Assembly (NCBI RefSeq): GCF_000621625.1
Contig: NZ_JHXV01000033.1
Location: forward strand, 1-51,421
DNA: 51,421 nt
From: Crocinitomix catalasitica ATCC 23190
GTDB taxonomy: Bacteria > Bacteroidota > Bacteroidia > Flavobacteriales_D > Crocinitomicaceae
Direction: 5' to 3'
Shown: positions 25,245-34,571 of the stretch, in pieces
How positions within the stretch are numbered: the first letter of the stretch is position 1
Layout of the letters: the number at the start of each line of letters is the position of its first letter
Notes under the pieces: model-generated
Database searches by the model: none
What the model saw: the letters and a program-made list of their open reading frames with translations, nothing else
What the model was told of the DNA's origin: nothing
Translations under genes and position numbers: made by a program

Positions 25245-26276
25245 TTATAATTTTAATAAAGGGATTTGGACTTGAAATAAATGAGGTGTCACCTCAATAA
25301 TAATGGCACGATCTGTTAAGTATTTATATTGTTCTTTCAGAATATTTAAACCTTTACCAGTCGAATCTACATTCTTTTTTAAATGAATTTGATTCCGCAC
25401 TGTGAGCAAATCACCATCTTGCTGAATCGAGAAAACCATTGGGTAATCATCATCAATTCTATTGTGTTTGACAATGTTTTCTAATAATGAGTGTAATGAC
25501 ATCGGTGGTAAATAATAATCCAAATCTTGAATGTCCATTGTTACTTTATAATTGTCGCCAAATCGTTTCATTAAAAGGTGATTATAGTTTTTAGCAAATT
25601 TGATCTCTGTTTCAAGCGGAATTAATTCTTCATCACTGGTTTTGAGAATGTAGCGGTATAAATCACTCATCTCATGTAGGAACAGATCGGCTGTTTCAGG
25701 ATCACTTTTAATTAAACTAGATAATGTATTGAGGTTATTAAATAGGAAATGAGGATTCAATTGACTCTTTAAAGATTTATTATATAATTCTAATTCATTT
25801 GCACGTAAACGTTCATTCTCAATTGCTTCTTTTTGCCATTGTTTAAAATGATTGATGGCATATAATAAACTCATTAATATAATTCCTTGCAAAAATCCCT
25901 CGAGAAAATTCATTAGAAAAATGATCGATTGAAAAATAGGGTATTGTGGTGCGAAAATCGGAATGAAAATGGATCTGAGTAAATAGTAAATCAATACATT
26001 CATTATCATTATTCCAAAAGCACCAAGAATGAAAGTTATCACGTTCAGTGATTTTCCTTTTAATAGCTTATAGTTTAGCCATTTTTGAGCGAAAAACCAT
26101 AAGATGGATAAACGCATTGTAATCATAAACAAAGCGATCCAATTGAAGCCGTCTTCACCGTCAGATGTTGTGCTCATTATTAACAGAAGGGAATAATAAA
26201 TCAGGGCGAAAAAAGGCACAGCAATCCAGGGCAAGTATTTTATAAACCAGTTATTTTTTAACTGTATCTCCTTCAT
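25245..26276 (-). CDS. LytS-type sensor histidine kinase
   Basis: A 343-aa inner-membrane kinase with four hydrophobic spans in the first ~145 residues, then a short coiled coil and a His_kinase (PF06580) domain. The phospho-accepting His176 is in SQLNPHFLFNNLNTLSSLI. The ATPase part is short but has the N-box-like LHSLLENIVKHN and GKGLNILKEQY. No separate sensor domain is present, so a signal would be sensed in or at the membrane. It lies 5 bp after the outer-membrane receptor gene and is coupled to the LytTR regulator, giving a receptor-kinase-regulator operon. Confidence 0.92.
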   Translation of the reverse strand: MKEIQLKNNWFIKYLPWIAVPFFALIYYSLLLIMSTTSDGEDGFNWIALFMITMRLSILWFFAQKWLNYKLLKGKSLNVITFILGAFGIMIMNVLIYYLLRSIFIPIFAPQYPIFQSIIFLMNFLEGFLQGIILMSLLYAINHFKQWQKEAIENERLRANELELYNKSLKSQLNPHFLFNNLNTLSSLIKSDPETADLFLHEMSDLYRYILKTSDEELIPLETEIKFAKNYNHLLMKRFGDNYKVTMDIQDLDYYLPPMSLHSLLENIVKHNRIDDDYPMVFSIQQDGDLLTVRNQIHLKKNVDSTGKGLNILKEQYKYLTDRAIIIEVTPHLFQVQIPLLKL

Positions 26277-26281
26277 ATTAA

Positions 26282-28648
26282 TTATTTTATTCTTCTTTTT
26301 TCGTCGCTACCCACATCAACTGACTGATAGTTCTGCTCCTTCAATTTTCCAAAACTAAAGTTGATTGAAAAACGCATGTATTGACTATAACTTTTGTCTA
26401 AATAGGATACCGAATATGCTCCAATATAATAGGTCCCGGCATTTCTTTCTGAAAAGAAAATATCATTAGCTAAAATACTACATTTTAATTGATCCTTTAA
26501 AAAGGTACGGGAAAGGCCAATTGATAAACTATAACTATTAAAGTCTTCATATATACCGTCAAATCTTCCTGAAAAATAGTTTCCTATGAATTCAATATTA
26601 ACTATTCGTTTTACTTTTATTTGCGTGTATAAATAGAAATAATGATTCGGTTTTAAATCAATAGAACTGAAGTCGCCATATTCACCTATTATTTTATCCC
26701 AATTGATCGCATAATTGAAATAAGCAGTAAAAAATTTCTTTTGAAATGGGATGGTAGCAGACATATAAAAACGATCGGCATCAACATTTTCTCGGTATAG
26801 TACCACACTGTTAACGCCACCAAGTCCTTCTTTCGTGATATTTTTAAAAGCATTTACTGATCGGTAATACGTGGCGTCCAGCTGAAGTTGGCCTAAGTTA
26901 ATAGCAAGTTTGACAGAGTGGTCAAGCTGAGGAAGAAGTAGTGGATTCCCTTGTTTTGATGTTAAGGAATCGACATAAAAAACTTTAGGATCTAAATCAT
27001 TATAAGATGGTCGACCGGTATTGATATTATAACTCAAATTCACACCGATGTATTGATTCATTTGTTTTGAAATTAAAACAGAAGGGATGAACCAATTATA
27101 TGTTCTACTCAAACTTGTTTGATCTTTTTGTGTTGTCAAACCATCGGCATCAGTTCTTTCAAATCGAAGTCCTGCACGAAAATCAAATGAACCTGCTTTT
27201 AGGTTGAATTCAGTATAGGCAGCAAATAATTGTTCTGTAAATGCCGTTGTTGATGAATAATTTGGAACAAAAATGAGTTCATCTTCAACTTGATTCATCA
27301 TATTTAAATCACCTTTATTCGTGCTATTCGAATAACGAATTCCACTACTTATTGAAAGGGGAGAGGATATAAAATATTGATGGTCAATTTGGGCAGAGAG
27401 TAAGTGAATCCAGTTGTTGGAGACGATATTTCGTTGTTTATTCCCTATTGAAATATTGTCGATTGAGATGTCCTCTGAAATTTGTTCTTCTAAAGCTAAA
27501 ATATAGCCAGAATATTGAGCACCAAAAAATAATGAACTCCCCAAAGAATCTAGTCTCTTTTTATAATTGCCAATTAAACTACGATTGTTGAGGTTGATGG
27601 TGCCGATATTATCTGCGTCGTAAGTTGTATACTGATCAGCAAATACTTTATTGCTCGATGTAATATCTACATTATATCGACCGATATTTGTTTGATACTC
27701 GAGTGCGAATTGACTGGATGAATCAATTTTATAATTAACACCAAGACTGGCGTTGTGTTGTTGAATAGCTGATTCTTCTAGTAGTTCTAATTCAGTTCGA
27801 TATGCGCCTGTACGTTCAGTATTTCGAATAGAAGTATTCAACGTATTACCAATAGAGGTTGAATAGTTTGCTTTTAAAAGCCATTGTTTTTTTTCGAAAT
27901 TTATACCGATGCTGGTTGATGATAATACCGTTGGTAATTGCACGGCTTGTCGAATCGCTATTTGGCAGCCTTCACGGTAATAATTCTTTGTGATGACATT
28001 TATTATTGCACCCGCATTACTTCCATATTTAGCCGATGGATCTTTGATAATTTCAATTCAAATGATTTGCTGTACAGGTATCATTTTAAATTGAGCGACT
28101 GATATTTCCTGACCATCGGCATAGATAAGTGTATTTCCTCTACCAATTACTGACACCACATCATCTTGAATTTTAATGCCTGGTGACCTCTTTAGAATTT
28201 CAATCGGGTCAATACTTTCAGAGAGCATAGTTTTTTCGACATTGACTTTTGTGGTTGTGCCATTAATTTCGTATAAAGGGATGTATTCAAGAATCTCAAC
28301 TGTCTCTAGCACTTCATTGTCTTGCATGGTTAATTTGTCTAATTCAATTAGTGAATCGTTATTGGGATTGGAAATGTCAATATAAAAGTCCTTTATTTCA
28401 AATGATCTAATTTTTAATATTAGTGCTGTATGATGAATTGGATATAAATCGAATTTGCCATCAGTAATAAGTCCACCGATTATGAATGTGCTGTCAATTG
28501 TAGTATAAGCAAGTACATTTCCTGAGATCAACAACTCATTATTTTCGGTCAAAACTTGCCCTTTAATATGGTATTGTGAGAAAGCGCTGGTGAATGATAA
28601 CACACCAACTAAAGTGAGTATGTATTTTTTTATATTCAATTTTATCAT
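26282..28648 (-). pseudogene. Outer-membrane beta-barrel receptor with in-frame TGA
   Basis: One reading frame encodes a signal peptide (MIKLNIKKYILTLVGVLSFT), a carboxypeptidase-regulatory-like domain, a TonB plug (TKVNVEKTML, ILKRSPGIKIQDD, IEIIKDPSAKYGSNAGAIIN) and a C-terminal OMP_b-brl_3-type barrel. Residue 197 is a TGA stop (28058-28060) in the middle of the plug motif, between VQQII and IEIIKDPS. No frameshift is present; the frame before and after is identical and open for hundreds of codons, so a single base change is enough to explain it. Either this is a young pseudogene or the base is a sequencing error. It heads the operon with the LytS/LytTR pair. The truncated 196-aa product would not form a barrel. 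Confidence 0.85.
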
Positions 28649-28782
28649 CGTGAGAATTTATAGATTCATGACAATGTTAAGCAGGATTGATTGCAATTAT
28701 TAGACAATTTGCATGAAGCGTTACTCTTTCAATCTCAACCGTATTTTTTACCAGTTGAAAGTGAGAAGTGACAATATAAAGA

Positions 28783-28811
28783 TTGTATGTTTGTACTTTT
28801 ATTTATCTTTG
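28783..28811 (+). promoter_or_regulatory. Putative promoter for the TPR kinase
   Basis: TATCTTTG at 28804-28811 fits the -7 consensus TAnnTTTG, with TTG at 28783-28785 and an 18-base spacer. The start codon is at 28911, leaving a leader of roughly 95 nt. The gap 28649-28910 between the divergent genes shows nothing else clear. Confidence 0.45.
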
Positions 28812-28910
28812 GTTCACAACCAATATTAACTGCGTAGAATTGTTTTTTTAGAATTCGTTGACGGCAGTGTTTTAATATTAAGTATCTTCCTGTTTTTAAT
28901 ACAGTTAATA

Positions 28911-30917
28911 ATGCCTAACTTTTCATTGACCCACAATAAAGTTTTACTTGGCACCAGGTGCGTTTTTTTATTTATTTTCATTGTATTCTTTGGAAATGGC
29001 TATACCTATGCGCAATCGAAATCTGTAGAGCAATTAAAAAATGAAATTAATGATGAGTTACTATCAAATGATGTAAGATCGAGTGCTTTCTTAAGATTAT
29101 TAGAAAGAGAAACAAGAAATGAATCCTTTGAGACTTATTTGGCTCAATATGTAGACGACACAAATGCGATTTCTCCATTTTTAAGAATGAAGTTAGCATT
29201 TAATTATGCTTTCCACAGGAGCGATTTTTCTGATCTCAATGTAAATTCCACTAAAATATTATCAAATCCGCATTGTACAACGATTGATAGTGTCAATATT
29301 TTCAATACTTGGTCGACTTATTACACAAAACAAGGTTATTATAATAATGCAATCGAACATATTGTTAAGGTTATCTCAATCAATAATCGTAAAAAAGATT
29401 ATTTAAATAGCGAGTTTGCTTATTCTTATATTGCTTCGATATTGATGAAGCAAAAACTATATGATGAAGCCATTAAAAATTACAAAAAATCATATTCATT
29501 AGGGACAAAATACACTTCTGTTTTATACCCATATAGTATGATGAATAATATGGGGTTGGCTTATCATTATTTGAATGAGATAGATTCCGCTTTATTCTAT
29601 TTTAATAAGGTTTTGTACTTTCTAGAAAATGAATTGCCGGATGCACAAAAAAATAATAATACTGATTTCTTTTTGGGATTAGTGAAAGGAAATGTTGGTG
29701 ATGTTTATTTATCCATGCAAGAATATATCAAAGCCGAACCTTTATTATTAAATGATTTAGAGTCTAGTTTACAGGCCAATGAAAAAGAGAATACCTGTAT
29801 TACACAACTCAATTTGGGGAAAATTTATTTGGAAACTGCAAGGTATGATGAAGCGAAGAAATACTTGGAGCTCGCGTACGACGGTATTAAACAAAATAAC
29901 TTTCGAAATATTAAAAAGAAATACTTCCTTTTCTGTGCGGAGTATGCTGAAAAAACGAAAAATTATACCGAATGTTTCAATTATTACAAACAGTACAATA
30001 GCCTTAATGATTCTATCAATCTTGAGAATTATCATCAAAAAATGGCCAATCATAATTTAGATTTCGAATTGTTACGTAAGGAGAAAGAACTGAATTTAGC
30101 TGTTGTTAAGAATGAAAAGGATCATATTTTAATGGAGTCACAAAAAACGCAATTGTATTTTGCGGCTGGTATCTCATTGCTACTATTATTCTTGGCGTTG
30201 TTTATTTATAGAAATTATATCATTAAATCGAAATTGAGTACTGAATTGATTGTTAAGAATAATGAGATTATTGCAAGAGGTGTAGAATTACAAAAAGCCT
30301 TAGATGAAAAAGATTTGATGTTAAAAGAAATTCACCATCGGGTTAAAAATAATTTGCAATTGGTTTCAAGTCTACTTCGTTTACAAGCAATGGAAATTGA
30401 TGACTCAAAAGTAAAAACTGCCATTGAAGAGAGTGTTAATAGATTGGCTTCAATTTCTTTGATTCACCAAAAGCTTTATACAAAAGAGAGTCTTCAAGCG
30501 ATTGCGCTTAAATCCTATTACGAAAGTCTAATTAATCAAATTTCAAATCTTTATTTAGACGACGATAAAAAGATCATTTGTGAAACGAATATTAGTGACA
30601 TTAATTTATCTATCGACAACGCAGTACCTGTAGGTTTAATTGTAAATGAAATTATAACCAATTCTTATAAGCATGCTTTTACAGGCAGAAAAGAAGGTAT
30701 TATTTCTTCTGTAATCAAAAAAGAAGGTGTAACCGTTACAATAATATTGCGAGACAATGGTATCGGAATTAAAGATGATACGAACAATATAACATCATTT
30801 GGTATGACGCTAATTAATTTACTTGTAGAACAAATGGATGGAAAAATTGAGTGTTACAACGATAATGGAACTGTTTTTAAAATTGAATTCGTTGATCAGG
30901 AAAAAGGATTGGCTTGA
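28911..30917 (+). CDS. TPR sensor histidine kinase (HisKA_2)
   Basis: A 668-aa kinase with a signal peptide or N-terminal anchor (residues 13-34), TPR-like helical repeats in the periplasm (about 130-370), a coiled coil, one transmembrane span (about 415-434) and a cytoplasmic HisKA_2/HWE-like domain. The phospho-acceptor is His475 in KEIHHRVKNNLQLVSSLLRL. The HATPase_c domain has the N-box VNEIITNSYKHAF and the G-box DNGIGI. No response regulator is encoded next to it, so it is an orphan kinase here. The TPR/HisKA_2 layout is common in Bacteroidota. Confidence 0.93.
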   Translation: MPNFSLTHNKVLLGTRCVFLFIFIVFFGNGYTYAQSKSVEQLKNEINDELLSNDVRSSAFLRLLERETRNESFETYLAQYVDDTNAISPFLRMKLAFNYAFHRSDFSDLNVNSTKILSNPHCTTIDSVNIFNTWSTYYTKQGYYNNAIEHIVKVISINNRKKDYLNSEFAYSYIASILMKQKLYDEAIKNYKKSYSLGTKYTSVLYPYSMMNNMGLAYHYLNEIDSALFYFNKVLYFLENELPDAQKNNNTDFFLGLVKGNVGDVYLSMQEYIKAEPLLLNDLESSLQANEKENTCITQLNLGKIYLETARYDEAKKYLELAYDGIKQNNFRNIKKKYFLFCAEYAEKTKNYTECFNYYKQYNSLNDSINLENYHQKMANHNLDFELLRKEKELNLAVVKNEKDHILMESQKTQLYFAAGISLLLLFLALFIYRNYIIKSKLSTELIVKNNEIIARGVELQKALDEKDLMLKEIHHRVKNNLQLVSSLLRLQAMEIDDSKVKTAIEESVNRLASISLIHQKLYTKESLQAIALKSYYESLINQISNLYLDDDKKIICETNISDINLSIDNAVPVGLIVNEIITNSYKHAFTGRKEGIISSVIKKEGVTVTIILRDNGIGIKDDTNNITSFGMTLINLLVEQMDGKIECYNDNGTVFKIEFVDQEKGLA

Positions 30918-30963
30918 TATTGGAGTTGAAGGGGGATTCTTTATACCCAAAAAGGTAATATCC

Positions 30964-31422
30964 CTATTTAAAATAAGTCTCAAAAACAACAATCTCAGTT
31001 TTTAGTTGCTCAACAATTACAGCACCTTCTTGAACATCATTGATACCTATTAATTCTTTACGTAAATTGATGAATGGAATGAGCCATTTATGTAATTCGT
31101 CATGCGCTTCGCCTTTCATCGTACAATTAGTGATAATTGATTTGGTTTGATATGCTAATTCGTCAGATAAGACTGCATATTCTTCAAGTGATTCACCGTT
31201 GAATGCTTCTAATTCCATTTTTATCGTGTCAACTGAAACCCGCATCCCTTCGTCAATAATCCATTTTTCTTCACCTACCGAAACGAGTTGGTGTGGATTA
31301 GTATTCTCTGTGATTGTTGGTTCAACTGTCGTTTTATTTTCTGTTATTGCTTCCGAATTATCTTCTTGATTTCCACAAGCAACAGCAAAAAGACTCAATA
31401 ATATTAGACTTGAAATTTTCAT
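30964..31422 (-). CDS. Small lipoprotein of unknown function
   Basis: A 152-aa lipoprotein with lipobox LFAVAC (Cys16) after the signal MKISSLILLSLFA. The next ~30 residues are polar and Thr/Glu-rich. A helical C-terminal part holds CTMKGEAHDELHKWL (Cys100, His107, His111), in which the Cys, Met and His residues could bind a metal; that is a guess from their spacing. I recall similar CxMKGxxHDxLHxWL motifs in other Bacteroidota hypothetical proteins. It converges on the kinase gene and is divergent from the TonB-domain gene. Confidence 0.75.
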   Translation of the reverse strand: MKISSLILLSLFAVACGNQEDNSEAITENKTTVEPTITENTNPHQLVSVGEEKWIIDEGMRVSVDTIKMELEAFNGESLEEYAVLSDELAYQTKSIITNCTMKGEAHDELHKWLIPFINLRKELIGINDVQEGAVIVEQLKTEIVVFETYFK

Positions 31423-31733
31423 TTTAATTAGTTTCTATAATTGTGTTTACAGATTTACAGACTGTAAATATTTGTTCCTTATACGATGAATGTCCAATTT
31501 AGAGTGGAGTATTCGCCAATTATCAGTTGTTCTAGTAAATTTAGAGGTTTTTTAATCAAAACCTTACTATTTATATCATTTATGTGGGAATTTGTTTTAG
31601 TTGAATTCAGTTATTAATGACGATGCTAATGTAAGCGCAACCAAAGACAACAATCGCCAATTGACGCACGTTTAAAGATTAATTACTATCTTCATCGATA
31701 AGTAAGGATCGAAAACACCTAATTGTCAACACT
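31423..31733. other. Divergent intergenic region
   Basis: This 311-bp gap lies between the lipoprotein gene and the TonB C-terminal-domain gene. It is very AT-rich. A weak -7-like TATCTTCA occurs at 31687-31694, before the TonB-domain gene. I see no open frame, hairpin or repeat worth naming. Confidence 0.5.
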
Positions 31734-32132
31734 ATGAAAAATATATTCCGAATTATTCTTTTAGCTACCTTAACTTTTGGAGCTTTCCAAGTGCAAGCTT
31801 CCATTCTCGTACAAAAAGATACTGTTTACACTATCGTAGATGTCGAACCTCAATTTAAAGGAGGAGAAAAGAAAATGGCGAAGTTCATCCAAGAAGAAGT
31901 AGTATACCCTCAAGATGCCTTGGATACAAAAGCTCAAGGAGTTGTTTATATTCAGTTTATTGTGGAGAAAGATGGTGCATTGTCTAATCTAAAAGTCGTA
32001 AAAGGAGCAAATATCGCATTGAATAAAGAAGCTGAACGCATTGTTGCTGAAATGTCGAATTGGACACCTGGACTGAAGAATAATGAAGCTGTTCGAACTT
32101 ATTATGTATTGCCAATCAATTTTAGATTGTAA
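31734..32132 (+). CDS. Exported TonB C-terminal-domain protein
   Basis: A 132-aa protein consisting of a cleavable signal peptide (MKNIFRIILLATLTFGAFQV) and a single TonB C-terminal domain (about 40-132): EPQFKGGEKKMAKFI, YPQDALDTKAQGVVYIQFIV, VVKGANIALNKEAERIV and WTPGLKNNEAVRTYYVLPI. It lacks the membrane-retained anchor and proline-rich linker of a classical TonB, so it should be a free periplasmic domain. Such stand-alone domains are frequent in Bacteroidota; whether they touch TonB-dependent receptors is unknown. The SprB-repeat gene follows after 23 bp. Confidence 0.87.
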   Translation: MKNIFRIILLATLTFGAFQVQASILVQKDTVYTIVDVEPQFKGGEKKMAKFIQEEVVYPQDALDTKAQGVVYIQFIVEKDGALSNLKVVKGANIALNKEAERIVAEMSNWTPGLKNNEAVRTYYVLPINFRL

Positions 32133-32155
32133 AATTCCTAACTCAAACATATACT

Positions 32156-32953
32156 ATGAAAACAATAACAACAATTTTATTTTCTTTTTTATCAATAGCA
32201 ACTTTTGCCCAATGTGAAGATTTTGATGTTGAGGTTACTAGGGTAGACCCATATTGTTATGGTGATTCAACGGGCTGGATTGAAATTTTTGGAGTGGGAG
32301 GAACAGAACCATATACAGTGGAGATTAGAAATGAAGATGGCGATCTAATGAATGAGGCTGACGCGATCAGAGCTACAGATTTACCTACTGGCGAATATTC
32401 ATTTTATATAATTGATGATGCGGGCTGTGAAATTGAGAACTTAATAATAATTAATTCACCCGATTCACTGAGTTTTGTAGAGTTTGGAAGTGAAGATGGA
32501 GAACCAGGGGGATATTGTCTCTTATATATGGCTGCAAGTGGGGGTACACCTAATTATTCTTATGAATGGACATTAGAGGGAGACCCTGATTGGAGTTTTA
32601 ATAATACAACTATTTCAGTAACTCAGGCAGGTTGTTATATTGGAACGGTAACAGATAATTATGGATGTACGCTTTCTAGAAGAACATGCGTAGGTTGGCT
32701 AGGAATTGAAGATCAAATTTCGGAGCAAATGGACCTTGTTTATTCTATGTCTAAAAACACCGTTCAAATCAATGGTGATGGATTGGCGTATATTAAACTG
32801 TACAATATCAATGGTCAATTATTGGTCGAACAGACTTTACAATCGGGCATGAATAATATAATTGATACTAAGCTTCAACCGAATATGATTTACGAAGTAA
32901 TTACTGAGAATGGTATGAATTATTCCGGTAAAGTAACTCAGTTCCAACCTTAA
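32156..32953 (+). CDS. Secreted SprB-repeat protein, probable T9SS cargo
   Basis: A 265-aa exported protein with signal peptide MKTITTILFSFLSIATFAQ. Two SprB-like repeats follow, each with the glycine-aromatic pattern: YCYGDSTGWIEIFGVGGTEP with LPTGEYSFYIIDDAGCE, and AASGGTPNYSYEW with QAGCYIGTVTDNYGC. The last ~75 residues (from about 190) resemble a type A T9SS sorting domain (YIKLYNINGQLLVEQTL, LQPNMIYEV), which would route the protein to the cell surface. Its stop overlaps the stop of the convergent dioxygenase gene by 4 bp. Confidence 0.8.
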   Translation: MKTITTILFSFLSIATFAQCEDFDVEVTRVDPYCYGDSTGWIEIFGVGGTEPYTVEIRNEDGDLMNEADAIRATDLPTGEYSFYIIDDAGCEIENLIIINSPDSLSFVEFGSEDGEPGGYCLLYMAASGGTPNYSYEWTLEGDPDWSFNNTTISVTQAGCYIGTVTDNYGCTLSRRTCVGWLGIEDQISEQMDLVYSMSKNTVQINGDGLAYIKLYNINGQLLVEQTLQSGMNNIIDTKLQPNMIYEVITENGMNYSGKVTQFQP

Positions 32954-33843
32954 TTCGTTGGTTGAATCAATACAGAGGTCATACTCAACGATCCAGCTAT
33001 CATTTTATCATTGAATAAACTTACTTTGTCTTTTTTATCCTTTAATGCTAACGAATAAATCAAAGGCAGATAATGTTCTGGTGTAGGAACTGCTAACTGT
33101 ATTGCGGATCCCATATTTTGATAATTCAATAAAGGATTAAAATCACCGTCTAAAATATGTTGGTTGAACTTTGCTCTGGCTTCTATCGCCCAATCAAAGC
33201 CGTAATCGACTTCATCCATGCGTTTAAAATCAACCTTTCTTAAATTATGAACGATATTCCCACTGCCCACAATTAGTACGCCACGCTCTCTTAAAATACT
33301 GAGTTTTTTGGCCAATTCAAAATGATAAGCAACAGGTTTTGTATAATCAATACTTAATTGTATTACAGGCACGTCAGCATCGGGATATAAATGTTTAATA
33401 ACCGACCAAGTACCATGATCTAATCCCCATTCATCGTCCAATACAATTTCGGTAGGCAATAACAATTCTTTGGTGGTTTTTGCCAATTCAGGACTGCCTT
33501 TTGCCGGGTATTGAACATCGAATAATGCTTGAGGAAAACCGCCGAAATCATGAATCGTTTTTGGCATTTCCATCGCAGTTACTTTTGTTCCTTTGGTAAA
33601 CCAATGTGCCGAAATACAAAGAATGGCATTTGGTTTTGTTAGCGTTTTTCCAACCGTTTTGAATCCTTCAACAAATTCATTCTCATTAATGGCATTCATT
33701 GGATTTCCATGACCAAAAAATAGTACAGGCATCTTTTTGGTCGGTGAAAAAAATGTCGTCAAATTTTCTAAAGCACTCAAATTATTTGCAAATCCAGCTA
33801 ATGGTACCATACTCAATAGTTTTATGAAGTTGTTTCGATTCAT
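32950..33843 (-). CDS. ygiD: YgiD-like class III extradiol dioxygenase
   Basis: A 297-aa protein of the DODA/YgiD family (4,5-DOPA extradiol dioxygenase-like), which uses a non-haem metal ion. Metal and active-site histidines are visible in FFGHGNPMNAI, SAHWFTKG, HDFGGFPQALF, GLDHGTWSVI and GSGNIVHNLRKVDF. About 35 residues precede the normal family start; they form a hydrophobic signal-like segment (LLSMVPLAGFANNLSA), so this copy may be exported, which is unusual. An internal start at MPVLFFGHG would give a standard cytoplasmic enzyme. The physiological substrate is unknown. Confidence 0.88.
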   Translation of the reverse strand: MNRNNFIKLLSMVPLAGFANNLSALENLTTFFSPTKKMPVLFFGHGNPMNAINENEFVEGFKTVGKTLTKPNAILCISAHWFTKGTKVTAMEMPKTIHDFGGFPQALFDVQYPAKGSPELAKTTKELLLPTEIVLDDEWGLDHGTWSVIKHLYPDADVPVIQLSIDYTKPVAYHFELAKKLSILRERGVLIVGSGNIVHNLRKVDFKRMDEVDYGFDWAIEARAKFNQHILDGDFNPLLNYQNMGSAIQLAVPTPEHYLPLIYSLALKDKKDKVSLFNDKMIAGSLSMTSVLIQPTN

Positions 33844-34002
33844 GTCACTAAGATAGGAATAAATACGTTACGTGTTGCAACATCTATTTAATGCGTTTTA
33901 GATTGTTTTAACACCGTTTATCCGACTAAATGGACATCCATCAATAATTATTACAAAATTATAGAAGATTAGTATTAAATTTAAGCAAAACAAGAAATAC
34001 AA

Positions 34003-34551
34003 ATGGAAAACATTACCAAATTACAAGATATAATAGACAGTAAAATTTTAAATGATAGAAAAGTCTTTTTATGGGGACAAGTAGATGATGATTCTGCAAA
34101 ACATGTCATTGATAGATTGTTATATTTAGAATTGATTGACCCTAAAAAAGAAATCCAATTGGTGATTAACAGTCCAGGTGGTTATGTAACTTCAGGTTTC
34201 GCTATTTATGACACTATGAAAGCGATTAAATGCCCAATATCAACAGTTTGTACAGGATTAGCAGCATCAATGGGATCAATCTTATTATCTGGCGGAGACA
34301 AAGGAAGAAGATTCATCTTACCTCATGCAAAAGTGATGATTCACCAACCAAGTGGCGGAGCAGGTGGACAAGCTTCTGATATCGAAATTCAAATGGATGA
34401 AATTATTAAAACAAAGAATATAAGTGCGCAAATTTTGGCAGATAACTGTGGTCAGACTTTGGAGCAAGTTCAAAAAGATTTTAATAGGGATTATTGGATG
34501 ACAGCAGAGGAATCTATCGCATATGGTATCGTTGATGGCCTAGCAAAATAG
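34003..34551 (+). CDS. clpP: ATP-dependent Clp protease proteolytic subunit
   Basis: A 182-aa self-compartmentalised serine protease subunit. The catalytic triad is Ser89 (GLAASMGSILL), His114 (VMIHQPSGGAGGQASDIEI) and Asp163 (NRDYWM). The oxyanion-region motif SPGGYVTSG is intact. It is slightly shorter than E. coli ClpP and starts without an obvious propeptide. No clpX lies beside it, so it may be the second, stand-alone ClpP copy seen in some Bacteroidota; that would need the whole genome. An alpha/beta hydrolase gene follows 20 bp downstream. Confidence 0.95.
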   Translation: MENITKLQDIIDSKILNDRKVFLWGQVDDDSAKHVIDRLLYLELIDPKKEIQLVINSPGGYVTSGFAIYDTMKAIKCPISTVCTGLAASMGSILLSGGDKGRRFILPHAKVMIHQPSGGAGGQASDIEIQMDEIIKTKNISAQILADNCGQTLEQVQKDFNRDYWMTAEESIAYGIVDGLAK

Positions 34552-34571
34552 ACTAAATAAAATTGAAATAG

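Noticed and set aside
28058-28060. TGA recoding, for example selenocysteine, in the receptor gene
   Set aside because: No selenocysteine insertion element or catalytic context is evident, and the position in the plug motif does not call for Cys. A point mutation or sequence error is simpler. TGA also ends normal genes here, such as tpiA.
30918-30963. Bidirectional terminator between the TPR kinase and the lipoprotein
   Set aside because: GGGAT/ATCCC and TACC/GGTA can pair, but with a large asymmetric internal loop, so the structure is too weak to call.
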